Part shown: positions 1 to 8,656 of the stretch, in pieces
How the letters are laid out: each line of letters opens with the position of its first letter
Numbering within the stretch: position 1 is the stretch's first letter
DNA from: Ilyobacter polytropus DSM 2926
GTDB lineage: Bacteria > Fusobacteriota > Fusobacteriia > Fusobacteriales > Fusobacteriaceae
Direction of reading: 5' to 3'
Length of the DNA: 64,000 nucleotides
Assembly: GCF_000165505.1 (NCBI RefSeq)
Contig: NC_014633.1
Location: forward strand, 744,001 to 808,000
Translations under genes and position numbers: made by a program
Notes under the pieces: generated by a model
What the model was told of the DNA's origin: nothing
The model's database searches: none
Seen by the model: only the letters and a program-made list of their open reading frames with translations

Positions 1-469
1 CTATAATTAAGCCGCCACTCCAATTTTCAAATCCAGGCATATAAAAATATTTTTTTACACCTTTTACATTGATATAAGAGCTTTGAAGATGGTACTCTTT
101 TGCCCACTCTTCTGCTGTTAGATATTCAATATTTATGACTATCTTTAATTCTTCAGAAGAATTTTCAAGATAAACTTCTGGTATGTCACATCCATAGGCC
201 TCTATAGCCACCTCTGAGTTCCCAGCCTTTTTGTAGTCCTCTGAACTCATTATTGTCATATCATAATATGTTATATCTTCTATTATCTGGATTTTTTCCC
301 CTACAATGATGTTTTTATTTATTTTTGAAAAAGTCTCTGCATCATTAAAAAAAACCCTCACCCTGGCATCTTTCTCTTTTCTTTTTATCTCCTTTGCCAG
401 CCTGTAGACAAAGCCTATATCACCGAAATTATCTATTATATCACAGAATATATCTATACTTTTTAACAT
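1..469 (-). CDS. earP: EF-P arginine rhamnosyltransferase EarP, N-terminal part (cut by window edge)
   Basis: About 156 residues run off the left edge. The N-terminus (SIDIFCDIIDNFGDIG, then a YRLAKEI helix) and the later IEAYGCDIPE and KYFYMPGF segments match the EarP family, a GT-B enzyme that moves rhamnose from dTDP-rhamnose to an arginine of elongation factor P to relieve polyproline stalling. The ATG at 467-469 follows an AGAGGG ribosome site. Translation was made directly from the reverse strand. No efp gene is in view, and the C-terminal catalytic half lies outside the window. The family call is from remembered motifs only. Confidence 0.85.
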   Translation of the reverse strand, partial: MLKSIDIFCDIIDNFGDIGFVYRLAKEIKRKEKDARVRVFFNDAETFSKINKNIIVGEKIQIIEDITYYDMTIMSSEDYKKAGNSEVAIEAYGCDIPEVYLENSSEELKIVINIEYLTAEEWAKEYHLQSSYINVKGVKKYFYMPGFENWSGGLII

Positions 470-581
470 TTCATCCCTCTGTCATCTATTTAAATTTTCC
501 AAAGTAAATTCTTCGGACAACTTCATTATATCAGTTTTTCAGTCAGAATATGTAGAATAATCTTAAAATTAAATGGTCGTA

Positions 582-1934
582 CTCGTACTTCCCTAATTAT
601 TTTAGCTATGTTACAATAAGTTATACTTGAGTATAGAAAAAGCGGTGGTTGTACTTCCCTAATTATTTTAGCTATGTTACAATATTCTAAATGTGATACC
701 CTTAGTTTTATTTGTTGTACTTCCCTAATTATTTTAGCTATGTTACAATGACTTGGAAGAGATTTTATCTGCAATAGGAGTTGTACTTCCCTAATTATTT
801 TAGCTATGTTACAATTTTGATTTATTAGAAACCTAAAGTGATTAGGTTGTACTTCCCTAATTATTTTAGCTATGTTACAATAAGAGGGGAAAAACTAACC
901 TCTCTTTTTGTGTTGTACTTCCCTAATTATTTTAGCTATGTTACAATACTAGAAGAAAGTAAAGCTTGGATAGACTTGTTGTACTTCCCTAATTATTTTA
1001 GCTATGTTACAATAAAATCTAAAAACTTAATACAGTTTGCAATGTTGTACTTCCCTAATTATTTTAGCTATGTTACAATAGAGAGGATTACATAGTCAAA
1101 GATATAGGTTGTACTTCCCTAATTATTTTAGCTATGTTACAATAGAAGAGAAAAGGCTTCAGACAGATAAAGCGTTGTACTTCCCTAATTATTTTAGCTA
1201 TGTTACAATGGTGGGGTTGTATATGACAGAGAGTTTATAGTTGTACTTCCCTAATTATTTTAGCTATGTTACAATCCTGCCTGCATTTGGCTTTTGGCCT
1301 GCTTCGTTGTACTTCCCTAATTATTTTAGCTATGTTACAATTCACTTTGTCTCAACTACTCCACATTTTCCGTTGTACTTCCCTAATTATTTTAGCTATG
1401 TTACAATTAAAAATAACGCTACAAAGCTTACAGCCGGTTGTACTTCCCTAATTATTTTAGCTATGTTACAATAAAGTGAATGTTATACACGCTGTCAAAG
1501 AGGTTGTACTTCCCTAATTATTTTAGCTATGTTACAATCTAGAGGAGGTATAAATGTTCGGTGTAGGAGTTGTACTTCCCTAATTATTTTAGCTATGTTA
1601 CAATAAGTACCGCCTTACAGTATTCACAATATAAGTTGTACTTCCCTAATTATTTTAGCTATGTTACAATATTATAATTTTTACTATCTACCTTTGATAA
1701 GTTGTACTTCCCTAATTATTTTAGCTATGTTACAATGTATCAAGCGATATTACATATCAGCAAGGGGTTGTACTTCCCTAATTATTTTAGCTATGTTACA
1801 ATAAAATCGGATGGTTCATGGCATGTAGAAGGGTTGTACTTCCCTAATTATTTTAGCTATGTTACAATTCAAAAGAATTAGATTATACAATGGGTTATGT
1901 TGTACTTCCCTAATTATTTTAGCTATGTTACAAT
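582..1934 (+). CRISPR. Type II-C CRISPR array, 21 repeats and 20 spacers
   Basis: A 36-bp repeat (starts GTTGTACTTCCC, ends GCTATGTTACAAT) occurs 21 times. Spacers are 30 bp except 28 bp at 1080-1107 and 29 bp at 1408-1436. All repeats are identical except the first (582-617), which differs at positions 1 and 3. The orientation given is that of crRNA, because repeat ends GTTGTA and TACAAT match the Neisseria-type II-C consensus and the anti-repeat upstream of cas9 is complementary to this strand. The array sits downstream of cas2 and is read toward it. The AT-rich 470-581 stretch before it holds no gene. No spacer was matched to a target. Confidence 0.98.
609..617 (+). promoter_or_regulatory. 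Extended -10 promoter carried by each CRISPR repeat (first copy)
   Basis: Repeat positions 28-36 read TGTTACAAT, a TGn extended -10 with TACAAT as hexamer. It occurs at the end of all 21 repeats, the last copy at 1926-1934. In Neisseria meningitidis the matching repeat end (TGCTACAAT) starts a crRNA from each spacer. The same use here is inferred from the identical layout. Confidence 0.7.
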
Positions 1935-1944
1935 ACGTGTTTTT

Positions 1945-1969
1945 AAATCCCTATATATTACTAGGGTTT
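1945..1969 (+). other. Hairpin just 3' of the last CRISPR repeat
   Basis: AAATCCCTA and TAGGGTTT can pair over a seven-base loop with one bulged T, in the short AT-rich stretch between array and cas2. It may end or process the pre-crRNA, or be part of the integration-side flank. Function is not shown. Confidence 0.4.
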
Positions 1970-2005
1970 CTAAGGTGTTTTCACTAAAAAAACATCCTTC
2001 CCAAA

Positions 2006-2035
2006 AGAAAAATGGCTGAAACCAGCCATTTTTTT
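2006..2035. terminator. Bidirectional terminator between CRISPR array and cas2
   Basis: AATGGCTG (2011-2018) pairs with CAGCCATT (2023-2030). A-rich sequence on the left and a T run on the right let it stop cas operon transcripts on the minus strand and array transcripts on the plus strand. It overlaps the cas2 stop codon. Confidence 0.85.
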
Positions 2036-2354
2036 ATATTATTATAGTTTTACTAGTACCTATTTTTTCTTCCGGGGACCTCTCTTTTGATACCAGCAAC
2101 TCCATCCCCACATATTGCTTTTCTGTGAGTGTAAGTACCCTTATAGAACCATTTGGGGGTAAATTATTATTTAATTTTTTAATATGCTTTTTAACGCTGT
2201 CGTACCCGTTGCAGATTCTGGAATAAACGGAAAACTGAAGCATATGATAACCATCATTTAGCAAAAACCTTCTGAATATAGCATAGTTTTTTCTGTCTCT
2301 TTTTTTAGCCGTAGGTAAGTCGAAAAACACTATTATCCTCATAAACTTATACAT
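2034..2354 (-). CDS. cas2: CRISPR-associated endoribonuclease Cas2
   Basis: 106 residues, normal for Cas2. The first strand MRIIVFFDLPT, with the Asp of FFDLP, and the following GYHMLQFSVYSRIC segment are the family signature. Cas2 dimers bridge two Cas1 dimers in the spacer integration complex. The gene overlaps the end of cas1 by 8 bp, so the two are probably translationally coupled. Translation could start at the first Met (MYKFMRI) or at MRIIVFFDLPT five codons later. It is the last gene of the cas9-cas1-cas2 operon, and a terminator follows at once. Confidence 0.97.
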   Translation of the reverse strand: MYKFMRIIVFFDLPTAKKRDRKNYAIFRRFLLNDGYHMLQFSVYSRICNGYDSVKKHIKKLNNNLPPNGSIRVLTLTEKQYVGMELLVSKERSPEEKIGTSKTIII

Positions 2355-3249
2355 ACCGATGCTCTTGTATTGGTATTATTGAGGGCAAGATTAAATTTCC
2401 ACCCTTTCCCCTTATACATTTTGTATATCTCTTTATCACCTCATCTATAGAGATATTTACAGAATATTTCTTACCTGTCAGCTTAACATCTGCATTTAAT
2501 ATTTCTACAAGAGACACTTTATTATCAGTAGTCAGTTCATCAGAAAGTTTATCTATATTATTTGCAACCCAAAGGTCTACAACTGACCTGTAGGGCTCTA
2601 TTATATCATCTGCCAGATTAAATGCATTATATTCATTTTTATGCTGTATCCCCAGAGAACATATATACCCATAACTTGTAAGGCTCCTCGCAATTCTCCC
2701 CCTTATTACTGCATAACCATAATTCAGCGCAAAATTTTTTATATCGTGATCCCTTCTTGTAAAATCATCTCCGAATAATTTCTGAAAATAATATTTAGCC
2801 CCCAAGGCTTCAAGGTTTCCGTCATCACCAGATTTTACACGTTTTGAAAGGTCGTATAAATACTTACTTCCTTCACACCTCATCAATTCTAATACTCTAC
2901 CCTGATTTTCCAATTTTTTAGTTACAATCTCCTGCCACAGTCTTTTTTTTCTGGGTACACTCATGTTGATCTGTGCTTTTGCCACGGCAAGTTGTCTCGA
3001 GTGTCTTCCGTAACCCTGAAATATACCGTTTGGCAAGTGTTTTTCATCGCTTGTCAGTAAAACTATATCTCTGCTAGCTATTTCTTCTAAAACCCTAGAT
3101 GTTATTGTAACGGAATTATTATCCAGTATTATACTGGATATATCTTCCAAAGGGATATTTACTTCACCTCCCTCTTTTGTGATCAGCAGTCCGCTGTCCC
3201 TAGTAGAAATTTTAGTAGAGCTCGTTATAAAGATGTTTCTCCATCCCAT
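2347..3249 (-). CDS. cas1: CRISPR-associated integrase Cas1
   Basis: 300 residues, typical of type II Cas1. Visible family features are the N-terminal beta domain (residues 1-75), the ALNYGYAVIRGRIARSL helix, and the SLGIQHKNEYNAFNLADDI segment that supplies the metal-binding His and Asp. It catalyses integration of new spacers together with Cas2. The ATG lies 13 bp after the cas9 stop and follows GAAAGGAGA. Neither csn2 nor cas4 is present, which together with Cas9 size fixes subtype II-C. Confidence 0.98.
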   Translation of the reverse strand: MGWRNIFITSSTKISTRDSGLLITKEGGEVNIPLEDISSIILDNNSVTITSRVLEEIASRDIVLLTSDEKHLPNGIFQGYGRHSRQLAVAKAQINMSVPRKKRLWQEIVTKKLENQGRVLELMRCEGSKYLYDLSKRVKSGDDGNLEALGAKYYFQKLFGDDFTRRDHDIKNFALNYGYAVIRGRIARSLTSYGYICSLGIQHKNEYNAFNLADDIIEPYRSVVDLWVANNIDKLSDELTTDNKVSLVEILNADVKLTGKKYSVNISIDEVIKRYTKCIRGKGGNLILPSIIPIQEHRYV

Positions 3250-3262
3250 AATCTTCTCCTTT

Positions 3263-6200
3263 CTAAAAAGTCTGACGTTTTTCTCTTTTCACCTTGTATA
3301 CATTCCCCAATACATCCACTTGGTATTTTTTTATGTTCTTGACAGTTTTTATCCCGATTCTCATTTGAATTTTCCCATCCTGAGTGTCTATAGTAGCCGC
3401 ACCTGTAGATGTATCCATTCCCCGATAGTACCCCAAAACTTCACTTAAATTAACTTCAGGAATTTCAGTTTTAGTAAGTTTATTATCATTTTTTATAGAT
3501 TTACTTTTACCAAATTCAATTTCAATCAAATCATTTGGATAGAATGAATATAAAAACTCAAAGCTACCGTCTATCAAATCCCAATCTTTATAGGGCTTTC
3601 CATTTATTGCCCTATTGGGAAGTTCTTTAAGCAGGGTTTGGTGAACATAAATTGGAACCGTGTAAAATTTTCCGTTTTTCCTAAAAACGTCTATCCTGAC
3701 CATGCTTCCATTAGATGCTTGTCCTCCGTTAACATAAACTCCGACATTTTGTTTTTCCTCTACTTTTATTCCTCTGACAAGTGGTCCTCTTTTGCCACTG
3801 TTAGTCGGTTTATAAAAAGGTTCCGCAAAGGCTTTTTCAGGTTTGTCATCATATTCTTCCAGTCTATTTTTTAGTGCTTCATAGAGTTTTCTATCCGTAT
3901 CTCTCCCCTGCATTTTTTCCAAGTCTTTCAACTTTATTGAATTTAAGGGTTTCTTTGATACTGCTATCTGATTACTTATTTTTTTGCTGCTTCTTATTGT
4001 TTCTTGGTGGGCCTGGCCCTTTACCCCACGGTTAGGCATCCTAGACACAAACACAGGTCTTAATTTTTCTATAAACCCTTCTTCGTAGTTAAACCATCCC
4101 AAATACCTCTTATCTGAGAGCAGATTATAAAATTCTTCTCTGGGATTTTCACTTTCAAGTCTTTTTTGTAGTTCCAAATCAAAACCACTCCAAGGCATTG
4201 GAAAACGGGTGTCTTTTACTTCTTCAAAATAAACTTCTCCTGTCTCTTCATCTGCGTGGTATTCGATACTTGGAATTACATCTTTACAATTTTTTAATTC
4301 TTTGTACCTTGAAATGTTTGATATATTATTTATTGCCTTTTGATCTGTCACAGCAACCACAGCTGCGTCAAGTGCATGATGTAAATCTCCATTTTCTCTG
4401 ACTTTGTTAAGCCTCCATCTTGCTCTCAGCTGTGCTGTCAATTGTCCTGGTATCATAAACACCCTTTTTTTAGGGGAATCATCCCTGTACTCTAGAGCGT
4501 TTTCTAAATAGTTGGCTACAAATCTGGATATATATCTTGTGTCATTCAAAGCTCTTGATTTCCAATCTTTGTTGTCCTCCCTGGTAAATTTTTCCTTTAA
4601 AAGATTTGATTTCTTTCGAGGGTGGATTTTCATTGCTTTTACATTTAGAACAAAAGTATCCCAGTCTCTTCCTTGACGATCGAAATACTCTTTTGGAAGT
4701 AGATTGCTCTTTTTTCGATTCTCGCCAGAAAGTACCAAAACTTTATTACTATAGGAATCATCCATACTTCTACTGTAAGGTATTATATGGTCAATATCTG
4801 TCATACTTTCGTCTAATATTACTTCACTTAAACTCAACTCTTTTCTGGAATAAGCACATCTTCCCTCTTGTTCTTGATACAGCCTGTATTTAAGTAGTAA
4901 CTTTCCTTTTACATTTTTTATTCCAAATTCTTCAGATATAAATTTTTTAGTTTTCTCATTTTCAAGCTCTCTTTTTTTATTCTCTTTTATAATGGTTTGC
5001 CTGTCGTCATATGATTTTGCAAGGTCTCTTGCCACTTCTACATGGATTGTATGTGGAGTCCCGTATTTTCTTATTATGGCATTTACCACTTTCCTCGTCT
5101 GGGATATTGCTCTTAGTACGACTGGATTTGCTATCAAATCCTTATCTACCACAGGAAGTAACTCCCCTCTTTTAAACTTTATTCCATTATTCTTATAATC
5201 GTAGTCTGCCTTTTCACAAGCCTCATTATAGGACAATCCTTTTTCTAAATAAGGCAGTATTTTTTTTATTGCTTTCAAAGACAGATTTAAGGTTCCAGAA
5301 AACTCCTCCGAAAGAAGGATTTCAATATCTTCTCTACTTAGTTCTAGTTTTTTCAAATTTGACTCAATAGTTTTATCACTCTTGTTGAAAGTTAATATTT
5401 CTATTATTTTATCTAGTTTACTTTTGTCTTCTTCTATTTCACTTTTGAGTTTTTCTGATAAATTAAGTTTTTTAATCGTATAATTTCCAATTAATGATAT
5501 GAATTTGGTTTTTTCAGTTTTTTTATCCTGCTTTTCGTCCTTGCTGTAATTTAAATCCCCAAACCTTTCTTCTTCTTTTAAATACAGTATTTTTCTTAAC
5601 TTTTCATATCTTACCTCTTTTTTTAAATAGACCTCTTTTTCAACAATGTCCCTTTCTTCTTCTGTTAATGGCCTTTTACCTGACAGTCCCACTATCCTAA
5701 AATTATTTAGTTTTTGGAGAAATACAAACCTCTCACCACTCCAAGTGTTTTTTGCAGTTCTTTTTTCAGAGGATTCGAAGGTACAATTACCTATCATTTT
5801 AGCTATCTGCCCTATTTCACTATAATAAGGAGAAGGCTTGCTTGGACCTTCATCAAAATTCCTTTGGCTGTTGAAAACCTCTATATATTTTTCCAAAACA
5901 TCATCAGTAAAGTGAGTATTACCAAGTTCCTTTTGCTTAGCCTGTATTTTTCTAACCTCATCTTCTAATAATTTTCTTGAAAAAGAAAAAAGATAACTTC
6001 CTGCTTTATTTCTTACATGAGTATTAAATTTAGGATCTTTCGCTACCATGTCTCCAATTGTTAAATATCCTTTCTCTTCCATAATCTTTTTATTTTCCTG
6101 TATTCCGCTTAACAGTTTTCCTGTATCATCTGCGTTTCTATCAGTTTTTCTAAAAGATTTGAACCCTCTTCTTTTAGCTATATGAAGGAGTATTTGAGCT

Positions 6201-6541
6201 ATTTCTTTATTCGAAATTTTAGCTTCTAAAGACTTTGCTCTGAGTTCCCATGGTGATTTTAAATACGCATTTTTATATATTTTTTCTATCTCATTTTTCT
6301 TTACAAGTCCGCTTTCACATAAAATATTTTTTATCCTATCCAATCTATGTTTTTTCCTCCTGTTTCTTCTTCTAGAACCTCTTTTTTCTCTTCTAGAAGA
6401 TGCCAAGGAGCTGCCGTCTTTTGGATTTTCAGCCTTTTGAAATATTCTTACACCCATGTCTTCTATACGTTCTTTATCTTTATTTATAACACTCCAACCC
6501 ACTGATGCTATACCTATGTCCAGACCGATACTATATTTCAT
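3263..6541 (-). CDS. cas9: Type II-C CRISPR effector nuclease Cas9
   Basis: 1092 residues, close to the Neisseria (1082) and larger than the Campylobacter (984) II-C enzymes. RuvC-I is at the N-terminus (YSIGLDIGIASVGWSVI, catalytic Asp8). The Arg-rich bridge helix follows at about residues 50-75 (RREKRGSRRRNRRKKHR), then RuvC-II (HVEVARDLAKS, about 500), the HNH domain (DIDHIIPYS, about 585) and RuvC-III (LHHALDAAVVAVTD, about 720). All catalytic motifs look intact, and the C-terminal 250 residues would be the PAM-interacting part. ATG at 6541 follows a GGGGGG site. The tracrRNA terminator ends only about 36 bp upstream, leaving almost no room for a separate promoter. Confidence 0.98.
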   Translation of the reverse strand: MKYSIGLDIGIASVGWSVINKDKERIEDMGVRIFQKAENPKDGSSLASSRREKRGSRRRNRRKKHRLDRIKNILCESGLVKKNEIEKIYKNAYLKSPWELRAKSLEAKISNKEIAQILLHIAKRRGFKSFRKTDRNADDTGKLLSGIQENKKIMEEKGYLTIGDMVAKDPKFNTHVRNKAGSYLFSFSRKLLEDEVRKIQAKQKELGNTHFTDDVLEKYIEVFNSQRNFDEGPSKPSPYYSEIGQIAKMIGNCTFESSEKRTAKNTWSGERFVFLQKLNNFRIVGLSGKRPLTEEERDIVEKEVYLKKEVRYEKLRKILYLKEEERFGDLNYSKDEKQDKKTEKTKFISLIGNYTIKKLNLSEKLKSEIEEDKSKLDKIIEILTFNKSDKTIESNLKKLELSREDIEILLSEEFSGTLNLSLKAIKKILPYLEKGLSYNEACEKADYDYKNNGIKFKRGELLPVVDKDLIANPVVLRAISQTRKVVNAIIRKYGTPHTIHVEVARDLAKSYDDRQTIIKENKKRELENEKTKKFISEEFGIKNVKGKLLLKYRLYQEQEGRCAYSRKELSLSEVILDESMTDIDHIIPYSRSMDDSYSNKVLVLSGENRKKSNLLPKEYFDRQGRDWDTFVLNVKAMKIHPRKKSNLLKEKFTREDNKDWKSRALNDTRYISRFVANYLENALEYRDDSPKKRVFMIPGQLTAQLRARWRLNKVRENGDLHHALDAAVVAVTDQKAINNISNISRYKELKNCKDVIPSIEYHADEETGEVYFEEVKDTRFPMPWSGFDLELQKRLESENPREEFYNLLSDKRYLGWFNYEEGFIEKLRPVFVSRMPNRGVKGQAHQETIRSSKKISNQIAVSKKPLNSIKLKDLEKMQGRDTDRKLYEALKNRLEEYDDKPEKAFAEPFYKPTNSGKRGPLVRGIKVEEKQNVGVYVNGGQASNGSMVRIDVFRKNGKFYTVPIYVHQTLLKELPNRAINGKPYKDWDLIDGSFEFLYSFYPNDLIEIEFGKSKSIKNDNKLTKTEIPEVNLSEVLGYYRGMDTSTGAATIDTQDGKIQMRIGIKTVKNIKKYQVDVLGNVYKVKREKRQTF

Positions 6542-6576
6542 AAATATCCCCCCATGATATAAAATTATCTATCACC

Positions 6577-6615
6577 AAAAAAAGGATAAACCTCTAGTCA
6601 AGAGACTAGAGGTTT
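6577..6615 (-). terminator. Intrinsic terminator of tracrRNA, just upstream of cas9
   Basis: AAACCTCTAGTC (6588-6599) pairs perfectly with GACTAGAGGTTT (6604-6615) around a four-base loop. On the minus strand TATCC and seven T residues follow. In tracrRNAs such a stem also binds Cas9. Confidence 0.93.
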
Positions 6616-6653
6616 AGAGCCTTACAGGATTAATACTAAAAGTATTTACCTTT

Positions 6654-6690
6654 ATTGTACTAACCTATATTATTTTAGCTATGTTGACGA
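6654..6690 (-). repeat. Degenerate CRISPR repeat acting as tracrRNA anti-repeat
   Basis: Read on the plus strand the stretch begins ATTGTACTAACCTA and contains ATTATTTTAGCTATGTT, shared with the 36-bp repeat. It differs at the centre (TAA for TTC, an extra T) and at the end (GACGA for ACAAT), so it lacks the extended -10 element. Confidence 0.93.
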
Positions 6691-6709
6691 CTTCCCTTTC
6701 GTCATATTT

Positions 6710-6738
6710 ATTTTAATACAAAATTTATTCAAAGTCAA
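6710..6738 (-). promoter_or_regulatory. Promoter of tracrRNA (and possibly cas9)
   Basis: On the minus strand TTGACT (6733-6738) and TAAAAT (6710-6715) are 17 bp apart. A start near 6703 would place transcription just before the anti-repeat. Confidence 0.75.
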
Positions 6739-6837
6739 TTTTTTTATATCTTCACAGAAATATTCTTTTGATATATATAGCTTGTCATGGAATAGCCTTT
6801 AAAGATAAACCAATTTAAGTGCTCCTAAAAATAATTT

Positions 6838-8196
6838 CTAAGCATATTGAACCGATAGTTTTTTCAGTTTTTTATTGTTCTTCAGCAAAAAAACCCCTGT
6901 AATCATAAATATTATAACATCACTAACTGGAGCAGCGAACCAAATACCGTTCAGTCCAAAATATTTTGGCAAAATAATAATAAGTGGAATAAACAAACCT
7001 AGCTGTTTGAAGATATTCAAAAACAATGATTTATTCGCCTGACCCACAGCCTGAAAGTAATTGGCACCTACAACATAAATGGCGTTAAATACAACCAAGG
7101 CCATAAAAATTCTTATCCCACTTTTTCCGATCTCCAATAACTCTTCATTTCCGTTATTAAATAGATTTATAAAAAATTCAGGTTTTATCATAATCAAAGC
7201 AGTCAAAACAAGTGAAATAATTACCCCGTATAAAAGAGCCATATTAAGTATCTTTTTTACTCTATCATATTTTTGAGCACCATAGTTATATCCCAATAGC
7301 GGCTGTGCCCCCTGGATTATCCCTGAAAGAGTCATCATAAGAAACATAAATACACTGTTTATAGCTCCCATCGCTCCTACTGCCATATCTCCTCCATAGA
7401 TCAAAAGAGCCCTGTTGGCAAAAACCGCCACCAAACTATTGGCAAGCTGAAGGGTAAATGGAGATATCCCGATCGAGAAGATCTCTTTTATTATTTTAAA
7501 ATCAGGTTTTAGATATTTTAGTTTTAGTTTTATATTACTTCTGTCGCTGTATATAAAATGGTATAAGACCATTATCGATCCCACTATATTTGCAATGGCA
7601 GTTGCCATGGCAGCTCCCTTTATCCCGTAGTCAAGGACAAATATAAATATAAAATCTAAAAACACATTAGTCAAAGCCCCTACAATCATTATTATCATCG
7701 AGAACTTTGGATTCCCTTCTGACCTCAGAAGATTATTTACACCCATGGCTATAAAATCAAATAAAACCAAAAAGTTTATGATATAAAGATAGTCTTTTGC
7801 GTATATAATGGTATTTTCAGTGGCTCCAAATATTATCATAAGTCGGTCCATAAGCAGATAACCCAAAGTCATGAGAATAATACTAAATACCCCGTATAGC
7901 GTAAACACGTTTCCCAGTACACGATCGGCTTCCTCTTTTCTTCCCTGCCCAAGCCTTAGAGAGACTATGCTGCCTCCTCCGTGGCCTACTAGCATTCCCA
8001 CAGCTATATAAATGGTAAATATAGGAAAGGTAATACTGATCCCCGCCATGGCATAGGGTCCCAGACACTTCCCGATAAACATCCTGTCCACTACATTGTA
8101 TAATGCAAAAACAAGACTTGAAATTATTGCCGTCAAAGAAAATTCCACGAGAAGTTTGCTTATCTTTTCTTCACCTAATCTTTTTATTTTTTCCAA
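6838..8196 (-). CDS. MATE family multidrug efflux transporter
   Basis: 452 residues with about twelve hydrophobic helices. The early segments VDRMFIGKCLGPYAMAGIS and LVGHGGGSIVSLRLGQG, with the half-way repeat (FANRALLIYGGDMAVGAMG, then GIIQGAQPLLGYNYGA), are typical of the MepA/DinF side of the MATE family. Such proteins export cationic drugs using Na+ or H+ gradients in the inner membrane. The start codon lies inside the last codons of the upstream MarR gene (13-bp overlap), so expression is coupled to that regulator. The substrate cannot be read from sequence. Confidence 0.93.
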   Translation of the reverse strand: MEKIKRLGEEKISKLLVEFSLTAIISSLVFALYNVVDRMFIGKCLGPYAMAGISITFPIFTIYIAVGMLVGHGGGSIVSLRLGQGRKEEADRVLGNVFTLYGVFSIILMTLGYLLMDRLMIIFGATENTIIYAKDYLYIINFLVLFDFIAMGVNNLLRSEGNPKFSMIIMIVGALTNVFLDFIFIFVLDYGIKGAAMATAIANIVGSIMVLYHFIYSDRSNIKLKLKYLKPDFKIIKEIFSIGISPFTLQLANSLVAVFANRALLIYGGDMAVGAMGAINSVFMFLMMTLSGIIQGAQPLLGYNYGAQKYDRVKKILNMALLYGVIISLVLTALIMIKPEFFINLFNNGNEELLEIGKSGIRIFMALVVFNAIYVVGANYFQAVGQANKSLFLNIFKQLGLFIPLIIILPKYFGLNGIWFAAPVSDVIIFMITGVFLLKNNKKLKKLSVQYA

Positions 8197-8636
8197 TCTG
8201 AACTCCCTCCGCTTTCTAAATATTCCGAAATATTTGATTTCATGCAGTCTACTACTTTTAAAAATATTTTTATCTCCTCCTGAGAGATCCCATGAGTCAA
8301 TACCTGCTTCTCTAAATTAATCAGTTTCTTAATCTTTTTAAAAATAAGATCTGCCTTATGAGTAGTGTAAAGTTTTTTCGATCTCCTATCATTTTCATCT
8401 TCCTCTTTTATGATGTATCCATTTTCCACAAGTTTTTTTACAGTCTTGGCAATGGTTGTCTTGTCCACACCCATCTTTTGAGCCAGAGCATCCTGGTTTA
8501 TTCCTTTGTTTTCACTTACTTCTATAACAATTGCAAACTGACCATTCCCTAGCTGGTACTCGTTGAGATGAAAATCCAAAAATTTTCTTATCTCTATATT
8601 TAAAAATTTTACAGTTCTTCCCAAAGGTTCTTTCAT
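8184..8636 (-). CDS. MarR family transcriptional regulator
   Basis: 150 residues with a winged helix: NQDALAQKMGVDKTTIAKTVKKLVENGYI is the recognition region and EEDENDRRSKKLYTT the wing with the conserved DxRxxK-like motif. The start at 8636 (MKEPLGR) is chosen because AAGGAGG lies 8 bp upstream; an upstream in-frame Met (8669) would sit inside the operator and lacks a ribosome site. MarR repressors usually control the adjacent efflux gene and themselves, and palindromes in the promoter fit this. Confidence 0.92.
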   Translation of the reverse strand: MKEPLGRTVKFLNIEIRKFLDFHLNEYQLGNGQFAIVIEVSENKGINQDALAQKMGVDKTTIAKTVKKLVENGYIIKEEDENDRRSKKLYTTHKADLIFKKIKKLINLEKQVLTHGISQEEIKIFLKVVDCMKSNISEYLESGGSSDWKK

Positions 8637-8656
8637 AATCTTGTCCTCCTTTTTTT

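Larger units (their letters stand above)
6577..6703 (-). ncRNA. tracrRNA gene
   Basis: A transcript of about 127 nt is predicted from its promoter, anti-repeat and terminator. In RNA order it has a small 5' hairpin (GACGA/TCGTC), the anti-repeat (6690 down to 6654), a hairpin AATACT-TTT-AGTATT, a linker, and a 12-bp terminator stem. The anti-repeat pairs with the first half of the CRISPR repeat except for a central bulge next to ACTTCCC, as in other II-C duplexes. It is on the same strand as cas9 and directly upstream. Exact ends are inferred. Confidence 0.88.

Noticed and set aside
526-1474. Several small open frames on both strands with repeated YFPNYFSYVTI or CNIAKIIREV peptides
   Set aside because: They are translations of the CRISPR repeat and spacers, with no ribosome site.
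582-1934. Self-targeting spacers within this window
   Set aside because: No match was noticed by eye, but this was not an exhaustive search; a BLAST of 20 spacers against the genome and phages is needed.
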